This document shows positions 16,551-25,816 of a stretch of DNA of 64,000 bases, one piece after another (the stretch's first letter is position 1; the number at the start of each line of letters is the position of its first letter). This DNA comes from VRUE01 sp035605695. GTDB lineage: Bacteria > Actinomycetota > Thermoleophilia > Solirubrobacterales > 70-9. Made by a program: the position numbers and the translations under genes. The DNA is taken from contig DATNGZ010000066.1 of the NCBI GenBank assembly GCA_035605695.1, forward strand, positions 3,354 through 67,353, read 5' to 3'. Below the pieces are notes generated by a model, which was not told where the DNA came from, did no database searches, and saw nothing but the letters and a program-made list of their open reading frames with translations.

Positions 16551-16583
16551 GGGCGCGAAGCGCCCGACCCCCGCAGGGGGTTT
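16551..16583. terminator. Two consecutive hairpins between convergent genes
   Basis: GGGCGC-gaa-GCGCCC (16551-16565) is followed by CCCCC-gca-GGGGG and TTT (to 16583). They lie between the ArsR-type gene end (16464) and the relaxase stop (16625). The second hairpin with its T-tract suits plus-strand termination. Confidence 0.6.
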
Positions 16584-16624
16584 ACGGCCGCGAGTCCGGT
16601 GCTTCAATCGAGCGGGTCGGGGGC

Positions 16625-19600
16625 TCACCGACCAATGCCGAGACCCCGCTCGTTGCCCCTCGCCTGCTCTCGGGTCTTGACCCGCTGCTGCTCAAGGCCG
16701 AGCCTGCGCTGGGTCTCGGTCAGCCTTCGCTGTGCGGCTTTCTGCGCCGCTCGCGCTCCGGCGTCTTGCGGCTCGCGGCCGAAGGCGCTGCCTTTGTCCT
16801 TCACTCCGTGTTCGAGCCGGTAGCGCTCGACTCCCTGAACGCCGCGATCCCAAGCGCTCGCCCTGCCCGGATCGGCGGGCCTTGGCCCAAGCTCCTTGAC
16901 GATGTAGGAGGGCGGCTCGATCCGGGCGGCTGTGAGCGCTTGGGCTGAGCGGGCGTCAAGAAGCTGCGTGGCGATCTCGGCCTCGCGGCGGACCTCCGTT
17001 GTCGGCGGCCTCATCTGCGCCAGCTCCTCCTTCGCCTCGGCCAGCCGTTCATGGAGCAGTTCCTCGCTTTCGATCGCGTAGGGCAACTTCTGGCGGCGCT
17101 CGCGCCAGCCGAGCGCTTCGACGGCCTCGCGGTTGCTGGTCGCCTCCTTGACTTCGCGGCGGCGCTGCGCCACATACCGGTGTTGGTCGGCGTATTCCTC
17201 CTGGTGGCGGGCCTCGAAGCGAGCCGGGGTGCCCAGCTCGTCCCGCCTGGCGGCCAGCTCCACGGTGGGCAGCTTCGCCAGCTCGGCACGCAGCGCCTCG
17301 TCATGGGCGGCGGTCTGGGCGCGATCGCGCTCGACCGCTTCGCCAATGTGGGCGATGGCGTTTCGCTGCGGCCCGCCGGGTGCGTACTCGCTTCGCTCGC
17401 TCTCGATCTCCGGCGTCGTGTAGAGGTAGGTCTGCTCGCGAGTGCGCGAGGTGGCGACGTAGGACTCCTGCTTGTCCATGCTCGGGTCAATCACCACGTA
17501 GGCGGTGTCCACGGTCGTGCCCTGGGCGCAGTAGGTCGTCACCGCGTAGGCGTGCTGCAGGGCGGGAGCCTCGCCGCCCAAGGTGGTGCGGTCCAGGTAG
17601 TCGCGGCCGACCTCCACACGGCGGGCCTGGTCGATGCCCTCAAGGACGATCCGCCCGCGCTCGGCGTCCACCTGGGCGACCTCCCAGCGCTCGCGGTTGT
17701 AGATGCCGCCGGCGCGGTCGTTGACGCGGGTGATGACCTGATCGCCGGCAGCGAAGGGGACGCCGCCGACCTCGATCTCCTCGGCGCCCAAACGCCCTTC
17801 GGTCTTGACCAGCTCGCGCGCCGTCGCGTTCAAGCGCTCGACCTCAACGTTTCGCTTCGCGACCATCAGTGCGTCGTCCCCCTGGGAGTAGGAGCGCCAC
17901 CAATCCTCGACTATCGCCACGCGGCGCTCCTCGGCGGTACCGGCGACCGTGATTCGCTCCTCGGATCGATAGAGGTAGAGGGCCTCGCGACCCGCTCCGT
18001 CGCGGATCAGCTTCGCCGCGTCGCGGTCGAGCTCGTGGTTATGGCGGATCACTTCGTGCAGGTGGACGGGCTCGCTTCGATCTGCAATCGCCGAGAACAA
18101 GCCGCCTGCCTCGATCGAGCCAAGCTGCTCGGGGTCTCCGACCAGGACCAGCTTCGCCCCGGCCTCCTCGGCGTGGCCGATCACTCGGGCCAGATGCTCG
18201 GAGCCGACCATCGCGGCCTCGTCGACCAGGAGGACCGAGCGCGAGGACAGACCAAGCTCGCCGCGGTCAAGATCGCGAAGCAGACCGGCGACGGTCATCG
18301 CCTCAAGGCCCTCGGCGCTGAGGACGTTGGCCGCTCTCCAGGTCGGCGCGGAGGCGCGAAGCTCAAAGCCCGCTTGCGCCCAGCCTTCGGCGGCGGCGAC
18401 CGTGGCGAAGCTCTTGCCCGTCCCGGCCTCTCCGATCACGACGACGATGCCCTCCCGTCCTGCGAGCAAGCGCTGCACCATCTCGCGCTGGTCGGGCTTC
18501 AGGGTCGGGCGGGCCGCGATCACGCGAGCGGCGACCAACTCCCCGGCCTCACCGCGTGGCTCTGCCGCCATCCGCTTCGCAGCCTCAAGCGCCTGGCGCT
18601 CAAGCTCCCAGATTCGCTTGGTTGTGTATCGGGCGCCTTTGGCGGTCTCTGAGACCGTGACCACGGACTCGGAGGCGAGAAAGGCGTCGGCGGCTGCCTC
18701 GACCTCGTGGCCGGGCGCTCCGCTGGGAAGCAGGTTGGCAACCGCCTGGATCGCGGCGCGGCGGTCGAAGTGGGAGGCGTGGGCCGTGACCTCGCGGTCG
18801 AGCTGGGCCATCGCCGGCTTGGCGGCCCGATCGACCTCCCTGCCTGTCTTCGCGATGGCCTCGCGATCAAGACCGATCTCCCCGGCTTTGGCCTGCCAGC
18901 GCTCGCGCAGGTTGCCAAGCTCGACGCCCTTCTCCTTTGTCTTGCGGGTGGCGAGCGTGGCGATCTGGCGGGCGCGGGCCGAGGCTCCCTCCCCCGCCGC
19001 CTCGAGTATTTCCGCGCGGCGGGTCGAGAACGCCTTAAGCCACTCATCGGCGAAGCCCTTGATCTCAGCGATGCCCTTGCGCGGCGCCTGCCACTCGACG
19101 CCGAGGCGGCGGCTCAACTCGTGGCGCAGGTGGGCCTCGTAGATGTAGCTGGCTGTGGTCGCGTGCTCGTAGATCGCCGGGTGGTAGAGGCGGGTCCATT
19201 TGCCGTCCGGTCCCTTGGTCGCGTTGGCGACCAGCACATGCGTATGCAGCTGCGGGTCGCCATTTCGCGAGGAGCGGTGGGTGTACCCGGCGGCGAGGTA
19301 GCCGTTGCCTTTGACGAAGACCGCGCCGCCTTTGCCCCGGCGGGTCCAGCAAGCCTCGCGCTGCATGTAGTTCAGAGCGACTTCTACCGAGCGCCAGTGG
19401 GCGGCCTTGACCTCGACGGCGGCTTCGGGACCTCCGAGCGCCCAGGTGAGCGAAACCGACTTCGGCGCGGAGAAGGTGAGATCGAAGCCGGGCACCGGGC
19501 CTTTGCCCGAGACGGCGACCAGTCCAAGCGGCTCCCCGGTAGCGGGGTTGTTGCCGGTCAGCATGGATACGAGCAGGTCCGGTGAGACCTCGCCGGAGAG

Positions 19601-19738
19601 GCCCAGCTCGGCGGCGGCGTCGCCCAGCCATTGCCCGGCCTCCTCACCCTCGCCGGAGTAGTAGTCCTCCTGGCCTTCGGCGACCTTGGAGAGGTAGTAG
19701 CCCTCCTGGCCTTTTCCGAGCTTTCCAATGCTGAGCAT
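16625..19738 (-). CDS. MobF-family relaxase-helicase (TrwC/TraA type)
   Basis: This encodes 1037 aa. The N-terminal relaxase has candidate catalytic tyrosines at 14-15 (GYYLSK) and 26-27. The HUH-type metal site PQLHTHVLVAN has His at 165 and 167. A RecD-like helicase follows, with Walker A GEAGTGKS (436-443), Walker B SVLLVDEAAM (501-510) and later helicase motifs including YAVTTYCAQGTTVD. The C-terminus is a charged helical region. It nicks oriT and unwinds the transferred strand in conjugation. The length is normal for actinobacterial MobF proteins. No type IV secretion, coupling protein or FtsK-like translocase is in the element, so it is probably mobilised by another system. Confidence 0.92.
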   Translation of the reverse strand: MLSIGKLGKGQEGYYLSKVAEGQEDYYSGEGEEAGQWLGDAAAELGLSGEVSPDLLVSMLTGNNPATGEPLGLVAVSGKGPVPGFDLTFSAPKSVSLTWALGGPEAAVEVKAAHWRSVEVALNYMQREACWTRRGKGGAVFVKGNGYLAAGYTHRSSRNGDPQLHTHVLVANATKGPDGKWTRLYHPAIYEHATTASYIYEAHLRHELSRRLGVEWQAPRKGIAEIKGFADEWLKAFSTRRAEILEAAGEGASARARQIATLATRKTKEKGVELGNLRERWQAKAGEIGLDREAIAKTGREVDRAAKPAMAQLDREVTAHASHFDRRAAIQAVANLLPSGAPGHEVEAAADAFLASESVVTVSETAKGARYTTKRIWELERQALEAAKRMAAEPRGEAGELVAARVIAARPTLKPDQREMVQRLLAGREGIVVVIGEAGTGKSFATVAAAEGWAQAGFELRASAPTWRAANVLSAEGLEAMTVAGLLRDLDRGELGLSSRSVLLVDEAAMVGSEHLARVIGHAEEAGAKLVLVGDPEQLGSIEAGGLFSAIADRSEPVHLHEVIRHNHELDRDAAKLIRDGAGREALYLYRSEERITVAGTAEERRVAIVEDWWRSYSQGDDALMVAKRNVEVERLNATARELVKTEGRLGAEEIEVGGVPFAAGDQVITRVNDRAGGIYNRERWEVAQVDAERGRIVLEGIDQARRVEVGRDYLDRTTLGGEAPALQHAYAVTTYCAQGTTVDTAYVVIDPSMDKQESYVATSRTREQTYLYTTPEIESERSEYAPGGPQRNAIAHIGEAVERDRAQTAAHDEALRAELAKLPTVELAARRDELGTPARFEARHQEEYADQHRYVAQRRREVKEATSNREAVEALGWRERRQKLPYAIESEELLHERLAEAKEELAQMRPPTTEVRREAEIATQLLDARSAQALTAARIEPPSYIVKELGPRPADPGRASAWDRGVQGVERYRLEHGVKDKGSAFGREPQDAGARAAQKAAQRRLTETQRRLGLEQQRVKTREQARGNERGLGIGR

Positions 19739-20619
19739 CAGAAGCTATGTCCAAACGGCGGCGAGAATGCGCCACTCTTTTCGTTAAGGATCGGCAAGGC
19801 ACTCCGTACTCCAAGCGGGGGGCTTCCGTGCGTCACCGATTCGCTCATGCCTTAGAGGTCAAAGAAGAGGTCGTTCTTGATCCACTTCTTTAGGAGTCGA
19901 GCGCGGCGGCCCAGCGCCCCGGTGAATTTGCGGGCGGCCGCAGGGCTGCCGGGCGGTTACGCCGCGCCGGGGATCACCGGAGGGTGATGTGGCGTGAGGG
20001 CTGTGGCTGTGGGTGCTGTAGGGCTGCTCGTAGGTGCCTGCCTGCCTACCTCTGGCTGGCTGGTCTGCTGTGTGGGTCCAGGTCCTAATCGGTCTGTCCG
20101 TGGGTCTGACTGACTGGCTCTACGGCTCTATCTACTGATCTGACTGCTCCTGCCTGACCGTCTTCTGCTTGCTCGCTTGGGCGCGCCAGCGCCGCCGAGC
20201 ATCTTCCTCAGTCCTTCGCCGCGTCTTGGCCGGGCGTTAGCCCTCGCCGCTCGGCTTCGAAGGAGTGGATCAAGCCCAGGCCGTGCCGGCCACGGCCATG
20301 AGATCAGGGCAGAGGCCCTTGGCGAGGACGCCGATGGCGCTGCCCTGTGTGAGGTCTGTGTGAGCAATCGGCGGCGGAAAAGTGGCGCAAAAGGACGCCC
20401 TGGATGGACTACTAGACATGAGGAAAAGCAGCGATACGGCGGCGGTCAGCGCTGGACAGTCGGCGTCCGCAGGAAATCGGTGGATCAAATGCGGGCCTCC
20501 AATTGACCTTAAGGACATGAAGCCCCATCCGATTCGCCCACTCGTGGGGGCGCTGAAGGCTCGCGCCGGACTTGGGAAGCCGATGGATGAGCCGCTCACT
20601 TTTGACGTCGACCAGACCC
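19739..20619. other. 880-base noncoding region upstream of the relaxase (oriT candidate)
   Basis: No convincing gene is found. The 83-aa frame 20382-20633 has no family and no good ribosome binding site. Bases 19905-19985 have GC-rich inverted repeats (CGGCGGCCCAGC, GGGCGGCCGCAGGGC, CGCGCCGGGGATCACCGG). Bases 19990-20165 are a strongly strand-biased CTG/GCCTG-rich tract (GCCTGCCTGCCTACC, CTGGCTGGCTGGTCTG, CTGACTGACTGGC). The position next to a relaxase start and the repeats suit an origin of transfer. The nic site itself cannot be pinned down. Confidence 0.45.
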
Positions 20620-20829
20620 ATGACCGAGCCTGAACTCCTCAGAGATCCCCTTCTCGACGCTCACGAGGCCGCCGAACTTCTCCATGTGCCCCGCAGCACC
20701 CTTTACGAGCTGGTGCGATCCCGGGGACTACCCCACGTTCGTATCGGCGATCGTGGCCTGAGATTCACGCGCCCGGAACTTGAGCGCTGGGTAGGCGAGA
20801 ACACCTATGGAATTCGGCGCGGACGATAA
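20620..20829 (+). CDS. Excisionase-type small HTH protein
   Basis: This encodes 69 aa from ATG 20620. One HTH_17/MerR-like domain fills it: DAHEAAELLHVPRSTLYELV, then RGLPHVRIGDRGLRFTRPELERW. Such proteins act as recombination directionality factors beside tyrosine integrases. It converges with the integrase with a 7-base gap, a common xis/int layout. Function as Xis rather than a repressor is inferred from location. Confidence 0.85.
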   Translation: MTEPELLRDPLLDAHEAAELLHVPRSTLYELVRSRGLPHVRIGDRGLRFTRPELERWVGENTYGIRRGR

Positions 20830-20836
20830 GCCAGGG

Positions 20837-22003
20837 TCACGGAGCGGGTACCGGTCGTCTCGATCGTTGGGGCTCCTCCAGGCGGAATGCCTCAGAGACT
20901 CGCTTGGCAGCATCCTCGCGGTCAACGAAAGCGAGGTAACGCCTGGTCGTCGTCAGGTCTGCGTGCCCCATCCACTCCATGACCTCCCGCGAGTCGGCGT
21001 GTCGAATCACGGTGCTGCCGAAGGTGTGGCGGAGGTTGTGGAAACGGAAGTCCTCGCGCAGGTCTGCCGCCCGGAGAGCGGCGCGGTAACGCTCCTTCAA
21101 GGACTTGTAGCCGACGTGTTGGCCGCATGCCGTACAAAAGACAAGATCGTCGTCGGTGGTGAAGTGATCGCGCTGGCCGAGTCGCGCCAGACGTTCGGCG
21201 ACCTCCTCGGCCATCGGCACGGCTCGCTCGGTCCCGCCCTTCGGCGTCGTCGTCTCACCCTGGGTCCAGTTCTCGCGGACGTGGATTGTGCGGCGGGTGA
21301 AATCCACGTCGCGCCAGCGCAACGCCAGCAGCTCGCCCATTCGCAGACCGGCGAAGGCCGCCGTATGGAAGATCGCTGCGTCCTGATCAGACTCCGCCGC
21401 CCTGACGAGTGCCAAGACCTCTTCGGGGCGCAGCACGTCGATCTTCGCCGCGCGACGAACTCGCGGGCGCTCAACGAGATCGGCGGGGTTGCGGGGCAGG
21501 CCATAGACCTTCATCGCCCGCTTGAAGATCGAGCCGAGGCAGACGAGGTACTTCTGCCGCGTCCGGTTGGAGCCGCCGTAGCCGCTGATCCAGAGGTCGA
21601 TGTCCTGGGTCGTGATCGTCTCGATCTTGCGTTTGCCGAACTCGCGGACGAGGACGCGGGCCATGTTGCGGTAGTCGCGGAGAGTGGACGGCTTGCAGTC
21701 GCGGACGTTCTCGCTGTAGGCAAGCCACTCGTCGGCGGCGTCAGCGAAGGTCTTGCCGGTCTGGACCAGCCCCGGCAGGGAGCCGTCGCGCGTCTGGCGC
21801 AGCAGCTCGTCCAAGTGCGCCTGGGCCTTGCCTTTCGTGAAGTAGCCGTCGGGTGGCGCGGTCTTCTCGGTCCAGGCCAGCCCGAGCCGCTTCTTCTGCT
21901 GCCGGCCGTCCGGCAACCGGAACTTGGCGTACCAGACAACCCCACGCTTCCCCTTGCGCTTGAAGACATGGCCGGAGATCGGGTGGGGCGCTGGCTGTCG
22001 CAT
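20837..22003 (-). CDS. int: Tyrosine recombinase integrase
   Basis: This encodes 388 aa. An N-terminal arm-binding domain (VVWYAKFRLPDGRQQKKRL) is followed by a SAM-like core-binding domain (90-180) and a catalytic domain. Catalytic residues are visible: Arg221 (AGLRMGELLALRW), Lys255 (TTPKGG), HNLRH at 322-326 with Arg325, His347 (MGHADL) and Tyr356 (TTRRYLAFV). It starts 104 bases from the tRNA-Met 3' end, which is its evident target. The attachment cores and arm repeats lie on either side of the element. Confidence 0.95.
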   Translation of the reverse strand: MRQPAPHPISGHVFKRKGKRGVVWYAKFRLPDGRQQKKRLGLAWTEKTAPPDGYFTKGKAQAHLDELLRQTRDGSLPGLVQTGKTFADAADEWLAYSENVRDCKPSTLRDYRNMARVLVREFGKRKIETITTQDIDLWISGYGGSNRTRQKYLVCLGSIFKRAMKVYGLPRNPADLVERPRVRRAAKIDVLRPEEVLALVRAAESDQDAAIFHTAAFAGLRMGELLALRWRDVDFTRRTIHVRENWTQGETTTPKGGTERAVPMAEEVAERLARLGQRDHFTTDDDLVFCTACGQHVGYKSLKERYRAALRAADLREDFRFHNLRHTFGSTVIRHADSREVMEWMGHADLTTTRRYLAFVDREDAAKRVSEAFRLEEPQRSRRPVPAP

Positions 22004-22004
22004 C

Positions 22005-22046
22005 GGTCCCGAATTCTAGCGCGTTTCGGGACCAATTCGGGACCAA
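22005..22046. promoter_or_regulatory. Integrase arm-type repeat cluster
   Basis: TTCGGGACCAA occurs twice head-to-tail (22025-22035 and 22036-22046). An inverted GGTCCCGAA is at 22005-22013. The same words end the far att copies (2605-2624 and near 8176-8195). Sharing between both ends and proximity to int suit arm-type binding sites for Int or Xis. They may also overlap the int promoter, giving autoregulation. Confidence 0.6.
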
Positions 22047-22106
22047 TTTAGCTACTTCGTGCCAAGTAGCTCAAAGCTATTTGGCTCTATAACTGGCTTT
22101 TAGTAG

Positions 22107-22180
<74 letters not shown>

Positions 22181-22200
22181 GTTGGCTGAGGAGGGTAGCG

Positions 22201-22572
22201 CTAGGCGCTGAAGAGTTGCGCCAGGGAGCGGCCCACGTCGGGAGGCTCTTCCTCGCCCTTGGAGGCTGCGGCGGCGCCCTCGGCCAGGGCCTTGGCTGCG
22301 TCAGCTATCTGATGGGAGCGGCCGCCGCGGATGGTGCCGGTTTTCTTCGCTTCGGCGAGGTCGGATTCCATCAGGCCGGCCAGCTCGGCCAGGCGGCGCA
22401 GGCCGACTACGCCAGCTGCACCGCGCAGGGCGTGGGCCTCGATCCGCATCGTCTCGAAGTCGGTCGTCTCGGTCGCCAGGCCGGCGGCGATCACGTCGCA
22501 GCGGCGTCGTGCCTCCTCGGCGAAGGAGGCCAGTAGCTCAGCATCGGGGCTTGGGGTGGTCTTCTCACTCAT
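22201..22572 (-). CDS. Histidine phosphotransfer (HPt) domain protein
   Basis: This encodes 123 aa from ATG 22572, overlapping the upstream stop by four bases (ATGA). An HPt four-helix bundle is indicated by EAHALRGAAGVVGLRRLAEL. His47 is the phospho-acceptor in the HxxRGxxxxxG motif. It should relay phosphate between a hybrid kinase and a response regulator, neither of which is nearby. Coupling to a lipoprotein gene is unusual. It is the first gene on the core side of the tRNA. Confidence 0.8.
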   Translation of the reverse strand: MSEKTTPSPDAELLASFAEEARRRCDVIAAGLATETTDFETMRIEAHALRGAAGVVGLRRLAELAGLMESDLAEAKKTGTIRGGRSHQIADAAKALAEGAAAASKGEEEPPDVGRSLAQLFSA

Positions 22573-23660
22573 TCTCCAGTCAGTCCCTTCACCACGCGGG
22601 TCAGTTCTTCGACGCCGAACGCGCCGTCGATCTCGTCTTCGATCTTTCCATTTCGGCCGATTGCGAACAACCACGGCTCGGTCGGCAGGTGGAAGGCCTG
22701 CACCTGCGGCCGCACCGGCTTGTTCGGGTCGTTGTCCTGGTAGATCTCCATGTGGATGAACGCCACCTTGTCGCCGTAGAGCTGCTTGAGCTGCTCGGCA
22801 ACGTCGACGACCGGGCCGCAGACGCGGCTGACGCAGAATTGTGGGGTGGCGAAGAGGAGCACGATCGGCTCCTTACCGAGGACATCTGCGTAGTCAACCT
22901 TGTTTTGGGTGTCCGGGGGAATGCGGGTGGTGATCTTGGCCAGGTCGCCGCCGACGTCGTCGGCGGTCGGCGTGTGGATCAGCGGCGCCTTCTGCCCGAC
23001 CTGCGGCACCTTCGAGAAGCGGCCGACTTCGGCGCTGGGCAGCAGCGTTGTGGTCAACTTGTCGTCCTGCCTGATCAGAGCGGCGATCCGCCACTCGCCG
23101 TTGCTGGGGAAGTCGACGTTGGTTTTGTAGACGACCGTGCCGGCGTCGGGGTCGCTTGTCGTCGTCTGGGCACGAAAGGCGGGCTGGGTCTGAAGCGTTT
23201 CAATCGCGGCGGGGAAGGGTCCCGTCGCGGGCTGATCGAGAGCGCGTTGTTCGGCCTTTTCCGCACTCGCGGTGCCCGCTGGGGCACCGGCTCCGGCCGT
23301 GCCGGAACCTTTCCCCGGCACCTTGGCGAAGTAGAGCGCCACTTCGGCGTCGGGGACCTGGGTCCGGTCGCGCTGAAAGACCCCGAACGGGTAGCGATTC
23401 TCACCCTTGTTAAAGACCTCGGCCGCGGGCGAAACCACGAGTGTGGACGGCGCGGCGTTTTCTGCTTCGAGGACCTCGGCAAGAGTCTTGCCATTGGCGC
23501 TGGGAAACTCGTTCCTCGGTGGCGCCGGGCGACTCTGGGCGCTGCCCGAGGAAGATCCGGTCGAGGAGTCCGATCCGCTGCCGCAGCCGGTGACCGCAAG
23601 CGCCACCGCGAGGGCGCAGACGAGGGCGGCGAGAACTCGGCTCAGGCGCATCGGCGGCAT
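22569..23660 (-). CDS. Thioredoxin-like lipoprotein
   Basis: This encodes 363 aa from ATG 23660 (a second ATG at 23651 is possible). The signal peptide ends in a lipobox (LAVTGC, Cys26) followed by a Ser-rich linker. The C-terminal half has a thioredoxin-like fold with PIVLLFATPQFCVSRVCGPV (Cys-x4-Cys rather than CxxC) and VAFIHMEIYQDNDPNKPV. It is anchored outside the membrane, where it could act in redox or metal handling. The wider Cys spacing makes standard disulfide chemistry uncertain. It is divergent from the SDR gene, with a ~95-base shared promoter region. Confidence 0.75.
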   Translation of the reverse strand: MPPMRLSRVLAALVCALAVALAVTGCGSGSDSSTGSSSGSAQSRPAPPRNEFPSANGKTLAEVLEAENAAPSTLVVSPAAEVFNKGENRYPFGVFQRDRTQVPDAEVALYFAKVPGKGSGTAGAGAPAGTASAEKAEQRALDQPATGPFPAAIETLQTQPAFRAQTTTSDPDAGTVVYKTNVDFPSNGEWRIAALIRQDDKLTTTLLPSAEVGRFSKVPQVGQKAPLIHTPTADDVGGDLAKITTRIPPDTQNKVDYADVLGKEPIVLLFATPQFCVSRVCGPVVDVAEQLKQLYGDKVAFIHMEIYQDNDPNKPVRPQVQAFHLPTEPWLFAIGRNGKIEDEIDGAFGVEELTRVVKGLTGE

Positions 23661-23755
23661 GTTATTGACGGCGAGGCTGCCGCCGTAGCGCGATCCGCGC
23701 GGCGCGAACCCAAGATAGGGTCCGCGGCGGAAGCTGTCGAGCAAAGGAGAGGGTC

Positions 23756-24487
23756 TTGGCGGAGCGAGCGGCACTGATCACTGGGGCATCGAGCGGAATC
23801 GGGCTGGCGGTTGCCCGGGTGCTTGGCGAAGAGGGCTACGCCCTGACCGTCTCCGCGCGACGACCCGACAAGCTCGAGGGCGCCGCCGAGAGTCTCCGCG
23901 GCGATGGGCTCGAGGTGCAGAGCGTCGCCGCCAACATGACCGACGAGGAGGACGTCGTCGGGGTTTTCGCCAAGCACCGCGAGGCCTACGGCCGGCTCGA
24001 CATGCTGATGAACAACGCCGGGGTCGGCATCGGCGCGCCGATGGAGGAGATCCAGACCAAGCACCTAGACATGCAACTCGGGGTCAACCTGCGGGCGCTG
24101 ATCATCGGCACGCGCGAGGGGTTGCCGCTGCTGAAAGAGGCCGGCGCCGAGCACGGCAAGGCGCTGATCGTCAACACGGCCTCGATCGCCGGCAAGGGCG
24201 GGCAAGCCTGGCTCTCGATCTACGCCGCGACCAAGGCGGCGGTAATCAACTTCACCCAGTCGACCCACCGCGAGGTTGGCGGCGGCGGAATCCAGTGCAC
24301 GGCGCTGGCTCCCGGCTTCGTCGACACGCCGATGACCGAGTTCGCCAAGGGCCAGGTCCCGGGCGAGGAAATGATCCGGCCCGAGGACCTCGGCGAGGCG
24401 GTCCGCTTCCTGCTGCGTACCTCCCCCAACTGCCACGTCCCCGAGATCGTCTTTACGAGGCCTGGCGAGGGGCTCGACACCCCGTAG
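23756..24487 (+). CDS. Short-chain dehydrogenase/reductase
   Basis: This encodes 243 aa from TTG 23756. The rare start is supported by AAAGGAGA seven bases before it and by the immediate LITGASSGIGLA cofactor motif. NNAGVGIGAP and the catalytic YAATKAA pair (Tyr and Lys) are present with a Ser in NTASIAG. It is an NAD(P)-dependent oxidoreductase of the classical SDR type with unknown substrate. The glycosyltransferase starts 7 bases after its stop, so they form a two-gene operon, perhaps modifying a lipid or natural product. Confidence 0.88.
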   Translation: MAERAALITGASSGIGLAVARVLGEEGYALTVSARRPDKLEGAAESLRGDGLEVQSVAANMTDEEDVVGVFAKHREAYGRLDMLMNNAGVGIGAPMEEIQTKHLDMQLGVNLRALIIGTREGLPLLKEAGAEHGKALIVNTASIAGKGGQAWLSIYAATKAAVINFTQSTHREVGGGGIQCTALAPGFVDTPMTEFAKGQVPGEEMIRPEDLGEAVRFLLRTSPNCHVPEIVFTRPGEGLDTP

Positions 24488-24494
24488 TGCAGGT

Positions 24495-25715
24495 ATGACG
24501 GCGACGGGCGGCAGCGAGGGCCTGCGCTTTCTCGTCGCCGCTTTTGGCGACCCGGGGCACGTCTTCCCAGCGATCGCGCTGGGCCGGGCGCTGCGTGAGC
24601 GCGGCCACGAGGTCGTGCTCGAGACCTGGGAGGAGCGGCGCGAGGCGGTCGAGGGCGCCGGGCTGGGCTTTGCCGCGGCCGAGGAATACCAGATGTTCCC
24701 GCCTCCCGATCCCGATTCGGTCGACGGTGACCACGCGGCCGAGGCGGCGCAGGCGCTGCTGCCGCTGCTGGAGGAGATGCGGCCCCACGTCGTCGTCAGC
24801 GACATCCTCACCCTCGCCCCTGCCCTGGCCGCGGAGAGGTCCGGAATCCCGCTCGCCACGCTGATCCCCCACATCTACCCAGTGGTCGAGCCGGGCTTGC
24901 CGTTCTTCGCGATCGGGCTGATGCCGCCGCGGACCCCGGTCGGGCAAGCGGTTTGGCGGACGGGACAACGGGCGCTGAACATCGGCCTCGAGCACGGCCG
25001 CCGCGACCTCAACCGCCAGCGGGCGCGACTCGAACTGCCGCCGGTTGAGCGCTTCCACGGCGGCATCAGCACCGAGCTGGCGCTGGTCGGGACGTTCCCG
25101 CAACTCGAGTACCCGCGCCGCTGGCCCGCAGGAGTCGAGATCACCGGGCCGATGACCTTCGAGGTTCCCCACCGGGAGATCGAGCTGCCGCCCGGAGAGA
25201 ACCCGTTGGTGCTGGTCGCCCCCAGCACCGCCCACGATTCGGACAATCACCTGGTGCGCACAGCCCTCGCCGCGCTGGCCGACGAGCCGGTTCGCGTCGT
25301 CGCCACGACCAACCGCGTTGTGCCGCAGGTCCCGATCGAGGTCCCCGACAACGCGATCCTGGTCGACTGGCTCAGCTACAGCCAGCTGATGCCCGCCGCC
25401 TCGCTGGTGATCTCCCACGGCGGCCACGGCACCGTCGCCCGCGCGCTCGGTGCCGGCACCCCAGTCCTGATCTGCCCGATCATCGGCGACATGAGCGAGA
25501 CCGCGATGCGGGTGACCTGGGCCAGGGCCGGCCTCTCGGTCCCCTGGCGTCTCTGCCGGCCGGCGCCGCTGCGCTGGGCCGCACGCCGCCTGCTCGGCGA
25601 CCCCGCCTTCGCCGCCCGCGCGGCCGAGCTGGCGACTTGGGGGCGTGCGCACGACGGCGCTGCCCGCGGCGCCGAGCTGGTCGAGCGGCTCGCTCGCAGC
25701 CGCGCGACCGCATGA
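24495..25715 (+). CDS. GT1/MGT-type glycosyltransferase
   Basis: This encodes 406 aa of GT-B fold. The N-terminal acceptor domain starts with FLVAAFGDPGHVFPAIALGR. The C-terminal donor domain has the GT1 signature SHGGHGTVARALGAGTP, then CPIIGDMSETAMRV. Members glycosylate macrolides, sterols, flavonoids or membrane lipids using UDP- or TDP-sugars. The acceptor is unknown here. It is in an operon with the SDR. The tRNA-Asn follows on the opposite strand. Confidence 0.85.
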   Translation: MTATGGSEGLRFLVAAFGDPGHVFPAIALGRALRERGHEVVLETWEERREAVEGAGLGFAAAEEYQMFPPPDPDSVDGDHAAEAAQALLPLLEEMRPHVVVSDILTLAPALAAERSGIPLATLIPHIYPVVEPGLPFFAIGLMPPRTPVGQAVWRTGQRALNIGLEHGRRDLNRQRARLELPPVERFHGGISTELALVGTFPQLEYPRRWPAGVEITGPMTFEVPHREIELPPGENPLVLVAPSTAHDSDNHLVRTALAALADEPVRVVATTNRVVPQVPIEVPDNAILVDWLSYSQLMPAASLVISHGGHGTVARALGAGTPVLICPIIGDMSETAMRVTWARAGLSVPWRLCRPAPLRWAARRLLGDPAFAARAAELATWGRAHDGAARGAELVERLARSRATA

Positions 25716-25721
25716 GAAAAG

Positions 25722-25794
25722 CTCCGGGGGTGGGACTCGAACCCACAACAACTCGATTAACAGTCGAGTGCTCTACCGATTGAGCTACCCCGGA
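25722..25794 (-). tRNA. tRNA-Asn(GTT)
   Basis: A 73-nt cloverleaf with acceptor TCCGGGG/CCCCGGA, D-stem GCTC/GAGC, anticodon stem CTCGA/TCGAG, loop CTGTTAA (anticodon GTT) and T-arm GTGGG-TTCGAGT-CCCAC. CCA is not encoded. No repeated 3' fragment was seen nearby. Confidence 0.97.
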
Positions 25795-25816
25795 CCGACG
25801 GAACGGAATTTACCGA

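Noticed and set aside
17051..18652. 533-aa plus-strand frame
   Set aside because: It is antisense to the MobF relaxase, whose motifs are clear. Long opposite-strand frames are expected at this GC content.
19990..20165. CRISPR array in the repetitive CTG-rich tract
   Set aside because: There are no regular repeats with unique spacers, only short irregular words.
20382..20633. 83-aa frame before the excisionase gene
   Set aside because: It has no ribosome binding site, no family and biased composition. It overlaps the xis start by 14 bases and lies in the presumed oriT region.
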